Shown here in pieces: positions 60,101 to 64,000 of a stretch of 64,000 bases of DNA (position 1 is the first letter of the stretch; each line of letters starts with the position of its first letter). The notes below the pieces were generated by a model, which saw only the letters and a list, made by a program, of their open reading frames with translations, made no database searches and was not told the origin of the DNA. The stretch lies in contig OZ220484.1 in NCBI GenBank assembly GCA_965116165.1, positions 1,736,001-1,800,000 of the forward strand, in the 5' to 3' direction. The stretch is from Azophilus sp965116165. Lineage in GTDB: Bacteria; Pseudomonadota; Gammaproteobacteria; Pseudomonadales; Azotimanducaceae. The position numbers were made by a program, and so were the translations under genes.

Positions 60101-61633
60101 TCACAATGGGATGTTGCCGTGCTTGCGCCACGGATTCTCGATGGATTTGTCGCGCAGCATGGCGAAAGATCGGCATATGCGCTGGCGTGTCTCGCGGGGT
60201 GCGAAAACATCGTCGATATAGCCGCGGCTTGCGGCGACAAAGGGGTTTGCGAATTTTTGCCGATACTCGTCGGTGCGCTCCTGAATCAGGCGCTCGTCAT
60301 TCTTATCTTTTCGGAAAATGATCTCCACGGCGCCCTTTGCTCCCATCACCGCGATTTCGGCGCTCGGCCAGGCGAAGTTGACATCGCCGCGCAGGTGCTT
60401 GGATGCCATCACATCATAGGCCCCGCCATAGGCCTTGCGGGTAATCAGTGTAACCTTGGGCACCGTGCACTCGGCATAGGCGTAAAGCAGCTTGGCGCCG
60501 TTTTTGATAATGCCGCCGTATTCCTGGGCGGTGCCCGGCATGAACCCGGGCACATCCACCAGGGTGAGGATCGGGATGTTGAAGGCATCGCAGAAGCGCA
60601 CAAAGCGCGCGCCCTTCTTGGACGCATCGATATCGAGGCATCCCGCGAGCACCATGGGCTGATTGGCGACTACCCCCACGGTTGAGCCCTGCAGGCGTAT
60701 AAAGCCGACAATGATGTTTTGTGCGTAGTTGGGCTGCAATTCGAAGAATTCGCCCTCGTCGGCAACTTTCAGGATGACCTCCTTGATGTCGTAGGGCTTC
60801 TCCTGATCGTCCGGCACGAGGGAGTCGAGGGAGGGTTCCAGACGGTCCGCCGGATCGTCGGTGGGCCAGCGGGGTGGTGCTTCCTTGTTGTTGGCGGGCA
60901 GGTGGTCGAAAAAGCGGCGCGTGAACAGCATGGCCTGCACATCGTTTGGAAACGCCAAATCCGCGACGCCCGATTTGCGGGTATGGATGCTGGACCCGCC
61001 GAGTTCCTCCGGCGACACCACTTCGTGGGTCACGGTTTTCACCACCCCCGGCCCGGTGACGAACATGTAGGAGGAATCCTCCACCATAAAAATGAAATCG
61101 GTGATGGCCGGCGAATAGACCGCACCGCCGGCGCAGGGGCCCATGATGACGGATATCTGCGGGACGACCCCGGAGGCCAGCACATTGCGCTGAAATATCT
61201 CCGCGTAGCCGCCGAGCGAAGCCACCCCTTCCTGAATGCGGGCACCGCCGGAGTCGTTCAGGCCGATGACCGGCGCGCCCACTTTCATGGCCTGATCCAT
61301 GATCTTGCAGATTTTCTCGGCGTGGGCTTCGGAGAGGGCACCGCCGAAGACAGTGAAGTCTTGGCTGAATACGAATACCAAACGGCCATTGATCGTGCCG
61401 TAGCCCGTCACCACGCCGTCGCCGGGAATCTTCTGGTCGCCCATGCCGAAGTCGTTGCAGCGGTGTTCGACGAACTTGTCCCACTCTTCGAAGCTGCCGT
61501 CGTCGAGCAGCAGCCGCAGGCGTTCCCGAGCGGTCAGCTTGCCCTTGGCGTGTTGTTGGTCGATGCGTTTTTGGCCGCCGCCCAGTTCCGCCTGGGTGCG
61601 CTTTTCCTTCAGGGTAGCGATGATGTCCAGCAT
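60101..61633 (-). CDS. pccB: Propionyl-CoA carboxylase beta subunit (carboxyltransferase)
   Basis: 510 residues, standard for PccB. It has GKLTARERLRLLLDDGSF, GLNDSGGARIQEGV, GPCAGGAVYSPA (oxyanion loop of the N-half), and LVDVPGFMPGTAQEYGGII with KAYGGAYDVM (C-half). The ATG at 61633 begins MLDIIATLKEKR and has GAGG 8 bases upstream; the longer frame upstream is not conserved. First gene of the pccBA operon. The enzyme moves the carboxyl group from biotin to propionyl-CoA. Confidence 0.94.
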   Translation of the reverse strand: MLDIIATLKEKRTQAELGGGQKRIDQQHAKGKLTARERLRLLLDDGSFEEWDKFVEHRCNDFGMGDQKIPGDGVVTGYGTINGRLVFVFSQDFTVFGGALSEAHAEKICKIMDQAMKVGAPVIGLNDSGGARIQEGVASLGGYAEIFQRNVLASGVVPQISVIMGPCAGGAVYSPAITDFIFMVEDSSYMFVTGPGVVKTVTHEVVSPEELGGSSIHTRKSGVADLAFPNDVQAMLFTRRFFDHLPANNKEAPPRWPTDDPADRLEPSLDSLVPDDQEKPYDIKEVILKVADEGEFFELQPNYAQNIIVGFIRLQGSTVGVVANQPMVLAGCLDIDASKKGARFVRFCDAFNIPILTLVDVPGFMPGTAQEYGGIIKNGAKLLYAYAECTVPKVTLITRKAYGGAYDVMASKHLRGDVNFAWPSAEIAVMGAKGAVEIIFRKDKNDERLIQERTDEYRQKFANPFVAASRGYIDDVFAPRETRQRICRSFAMLRDKSIENPWRKHGNIPL

Positions 61634-61956
61634 GAAGTGCCCTCGTTGTTCCCGGCGACGGCGGAGAATAACGTGAGCCAAGCCACCGTACCATACTCTA
61701 TGTTGTGGGCCGGCAATTCCCGCTAGGCGTGGCGATACCCGAAAATTGGCTCCCACCCAACGCCCGAGTGAACGATTCGGATGCAAACGAAAGGGAATCG
61801 TGCAGCAAAATCAGCGACAGCCGGTTGACATCACTGCGCTGGTTTCCACCGCTGCCTTCGGTGACGAGGTTCCCTAGCTTGATAAAGTGCGGCAATCCGG
61901 GCGGTATGCCGTGGGCTGGGATCCCTGTTCAGGAATCCCAGCCCAAGCAATTGAAT
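61634..61956. other. Gene-free spacer with terminator-like hairpin
   Basis: Separates the TonB receptor (reading leftward into it) from pccB. Apart from the hairpin at 61917-61946, nothing coding is seen; the pccB promoter should lie within 61640-61800. Confidence 0.45.
61917..61946. terminator. Hairpin downstream of the TonB receptor
   Basis: GGCTGGGATCCCTG and CAGGAATCCCAGCC form a 14-bp stem with one mismatch around a TT loop. No T-run follows on either strand, so an intrinsic terminator is only possible; a repeat-derived palindrome is the alternative. Confidence 0.45.
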
Positions 61957-62056
61957 GGGAATTATATCGATTAGTTGACAAAACCCAACATGCGGTGGTT
62001 TCCCGCCACTAAATCCTCAATATATAGTGGCATATCAACTTATGTATATAAGTCCC
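61957..62056 (+). repeat. Repeat family 2, full copy (~100 bp, MITE-like)
   Basis: Begins GGGAATTATATCGATTAGTT, ends TATGTATATAAGTCCCA; the two ends are inverted repeats. It aligns along its whole length with the reverse complement of 39444-39543, including the middle ACTAAATCCTC..TATAGTGG. It lies 36 bases after the TonB receptor stop. Confidence 0.7.
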
Positions 62057-62091
62057 AATTGAATGCCGGTTATGGTGGGCGGGCACTGCCA

Positions 62092-64000
62092 TTAAAAGGA
62101 AACGCGCACCCCTCCCTCAATGGTCCGGCCCGGCTGCGGCACCAAATCCTTGACGATGGATGTGTGCAGCCGTTGCTCGTCGTCGGTGAGGTTGCGGCCC
62201 TGCACGAAGACTGTGACCGTCGCGTCCTCCCACTCGCCGCGCCAACCGACATAGGCGCGCAGGTTGTCGTAGGCATCGGTCGCCAGTTCGAAATCCGCCA
62301 CATCGTTCTGTTTGAAGGCGTGCAGGAAATCCACGCTGGCGTCGAAGTTGCCCCAACGCAATGAGAGGCTCGTGCCAATGCGTTGCGGCGGAATGCGGGC
62401 GAGATTGTCGTTGCCGGAGATGTCGAGTTCGGCGGAAACGATGTCGTAGAACGCGTTGAGGCTCAGGCGGCCCGCATCCCAAACGGCGATGTCGGCGTTG
62501 GCCTTCAGATTCAGACCAACGAATGTGGCATCCGCCTGGTTGAACTGCAGCACAACCAGTTCATCCTCTTCTTCACCGGTGGTCCGCAGATAGATGAAGT
62601 CGCTGAAGTTCGTGTAGTAGACATCGCCGTGGAGCGACCAACGCTCGCCATTCGCCTCAATGGCGGCCGACAGATTAATGGCCCTTTCCTCGTCAAGGCC
62701 GCGGTCGCCAATTTCGAAGCTTCTGGTGGCCAGGTGCGGGCCATTGGAGTAAAGCTCCTCCCCGACCGGGGCGCGCGTGGAATAGTCCGCCAGCAACCGC
62801 GCCTCGAAGTTTGTCCCCATCGGCAGAATAACGCCAAGCGACGCGCTCAGGCCGTTGAAACTGTCGCTGCCGCCGGTAACTGGCTTGTGCTTCACCCGGT
62901 CGTAGCGGGCGCCCGCCTCCAATTGAAATCCGGAAAAGAGGCGTTGCCCGACCCAGAACAGGCCGAACGTTTGGGTATCCACCGGTTCTGTAAAGGCTTC
63001 GCCGCCGAGTACAAAAAACTCTCGGTCGCCGTATTGGGCACCGATGGCACCCGTCCAGCCGGACCATGCGCGGTGCGTCAATTCGGCGCGCGCCTCCCAG
63101 GCCTCGTTTTCAAAGACGGTGCCCACTACACCCGAGCCCTCCATTTCCATGTGTTCATAGTCGTTGATGCCCAGGCGCAGGTTCAGGTTCTCGAAACCGG
63201 GCAGCGGCTCCATCAATGCGGCTTCCACGTCGATTCGTGTTTGTTTCATATCAAGGATGGGCAGGCCTTCTTCGCCGTGTGCATCTTCCTCCTCGTGGTC
63301 TTCCTCCTCGTGGTCTTCTTCCTCATGATCGTCGCCCTCATCGTGCTCGTCTTCGTGCCCATGCTCGTGGTCGTGGCCGTGATCGTGGCTGTGGCCCGGT
63401 ATGCCGTATTCAGAGTCGAGCTTGCTGACGGATACGCCAAAAAAGCCGCGGTCACCGATGAAGGAGAAGCCGGCGGCGCCACCGTATGTCTCCAGGTTGC
63501 TGCCGGGCACCATGCCGTGGACGGGTTCTTCCTCCTCGTCGGCGTGGTCTCCGTCATGATCCTCGTCCTCGTCGTGGTGTTCCTCCCCCTCATGCTCGTC
63601 ATGGTGATCTTCGTCGTCGTCGTGATGCTCTTCCTCATGGTCGTGCAGCGCCTCCATGGCCATGAAGCCCGAAGATTCGGTGAAGCCGGGAATATCGTAG
63701 TCGTCCCTCTTCCGGGCGAAGCCATCAAGATGCCAAGCGAAGTTGCCGATGCCGCCATCCAGGCGGAACGCGCCGTTTTTGGCGTCGCCGTTGTCCCCTA
63801 GCCGTCCATCGAGCTTGCCGGTGATTTGATCGGGCACGGTGTGCGGAATGCGTCCCGTGTGGGTATCCACGACGCCGCCGATGGCACCGGACCCGTACAG
63901 CAGCGTGGCGGAGCCCTTGAGAATTTCCACCCGATTGGCGATGAATGGATCCACCGTCACCATGTGGTCGCCGCTCGTGACGGAAACATCCATGGTGTCG
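62092..64000 (-). CDS. TonB-dependent receptor with metal-binding His/Asp/Glu loops (ZnuD-like), 5' end outside window
   Basis: About 636 residues are visible, from the plug (VEILKGSATLLYGSGAIGGVVD) to the C-terminal barrel strand ending VRVSF. Two extracellular-type loops are extremely rich in His, Asp and Glu: one around HDHEEEHHDDDEDHHDE and one from GHSHDHGHDHEHGHEDEHDE through three HEEED repeats. Such loops mark ZnuD-like zinc (or other divalent metal) receptors. The visible frame starts inside the protein; signal peptide and TonB box lie beyond 64000. Expected control is by Zur, but the promoter is not in the window. Confidence 0.9.
   Translation of the reverse strand, partial: DTMDVSVTSGDHMVTVDPFIANRVEILKGSATLLYGSGAIGGVVDTHTGRIPHTVPDQITGKLDGRLGDNGDAKNGAFRLDGGIGNFAWHLDGFARKRDDYDIPGFTESSGFMAMEALHDHEEEHHDDDEDHHDEHEGEEHHDEDEDHDGDHADEEEEPVHGMVPGSNLETYGGAAGFSFIGDRGFFGVSVSKLDSEYGIPGHSHDHGHDHEHGHEDEHDEGDDHEEEDHEEEDHEEEDAHGEEGLPILDMKQTRIDVEAALMEPLPGFENLNLRLGINDYEHMEMEGSGVVGTVFENEAWEARAELTHRAWSGWTGAIGAQYGDREFFVLGGEAFTEPVDTQTFGLFWVGQRLFSGFQLEAGARYDRVKHKPVTGGSDSFNGLSASLGVILPMGTNFEARLLADYSTRAPVGEELYSNGPHLATRSFEIGDRGLDEERAINLSAAIEANGERWSLHGDVYYTNFSDFIYLRTTGEEEDELVVLQFNQADATFVGLNLKANADIAVWDAGRLSLNAFYDIVSAELDISGNDNLARIPPQRIGTSLSLRWGNFDASVDFLHAFKQNDVADFELATDAYDNLRAYVGWRGEWEDATVTVFVQGRNLTDDEQRLHTSIVKDLVPQPGRTIEGGVRVSF

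Noticed and set aside
62383..63801. 472-codon plus-strand frame with long Val/Leu runs that look like membrane helices
   Set aside because: It is the complement of the His/Asp/Glu-rich receptor loops; GTC/CTC runs are the antisense of Asp/Glu codons.

Overview
The window looks like a chromosomal segment of a high-GC gammaproteobacterium. The basis is two TonB-dependent outer-membrane receptors, a DsbB, a proteobacterial GshA, ATP-type PEP carboxykinase, CysQ and a B12-dependent propionate pathway. No rRNA, tRNA or CRISPR array was seen. Everything is read by eye from the sequence; no database search was run, so family names rest on motifs and remembered family patterns.

Region 1 (1-17.2 kb) is an accessory catabolic region full of gene debris. 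An operon on the minus strand (5942 down to 290) encodes two paralogous FAD monooxygenases of the aryl-CoA hydroxylase type, a flavodoxin-like quinone reductase, an aryl-acid adenylating ligase and a LysR regulator that appears to start at ATT. A TonB receptor diverges from it and is followed by a lipoprotein sulfatase. Next come a maleate-isomerase-like protein, a VOC dioxygenase, an MBL hydrolase with a chimeric C-terminus, a pair of coupled Lrp/AsnC regulators and a fumarate-reductase-like flavoprotein. Between them lie remnants of a molybdopterin oxidoreductase, a Rieske oxygenase, a GlcD-type FAD oxidase and an alcohol dehydrogenase, which points to repeated gain and loss of aromatic or xenobiotic catabolic genes.

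Region 2 (17.2-31.3 kb) is a defence island. Five co-directional genes with overlapping stops and starts encode a SNF2 helicase with a C-terminal DUF3883/PD-(D/E)xK-like domain, an OLD ATPase-TOPRIM nuclease, a UvrD helicase (together a Gabija-like pair), a DUF1156 DNA methylase and a DUF499 ATPase. It is flanked by two broken defence-type genes, one interrupted by a CTAG-targeting miniature element. The combination of a DUF1156/DUF499 methylation system with an embedded OLD-UvrD pair in one operon is the best candidate here for an undescribed system.

Region 3 (31.4-54 kb) is mostly housekeeping: gdhA flanked by inverted repeats, a giant fibronectin-type surface protein with a 27-G homopolymer near its start, a PrpE-like phosphatase, trxA, hemB, a ParA ATPase, dsbB with a quinone oxidoreductase, gshA, pckA, cysQ, a P450, an alpha/beta hydrolase, methylmalonyl-CoA mutase and epimerase. 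Region 4 (54-57.8 kb) is a second small accessory patch: a zinc-ribbon cassette, a translationally coupled PLD-like/membrane/GIY-YIG trio and an orphan cysteine-rich protein. Region 5 (57.9-64 kb) returns to metabolism with pccA (carrying an in-frame repeat insertion) and pccB, which complete propionyl-CoA to succinyl-CoA conversion, and ends in a His/Asp/Glu-rich TonB receptor of ZnuD type that runs off the window.

At least two families of ~100-bp palindromic-ended repeats (MITE-like) are scattered from 37.9 to 62 kb, and copies of one of them supply the stop codons of neighbouring genes.
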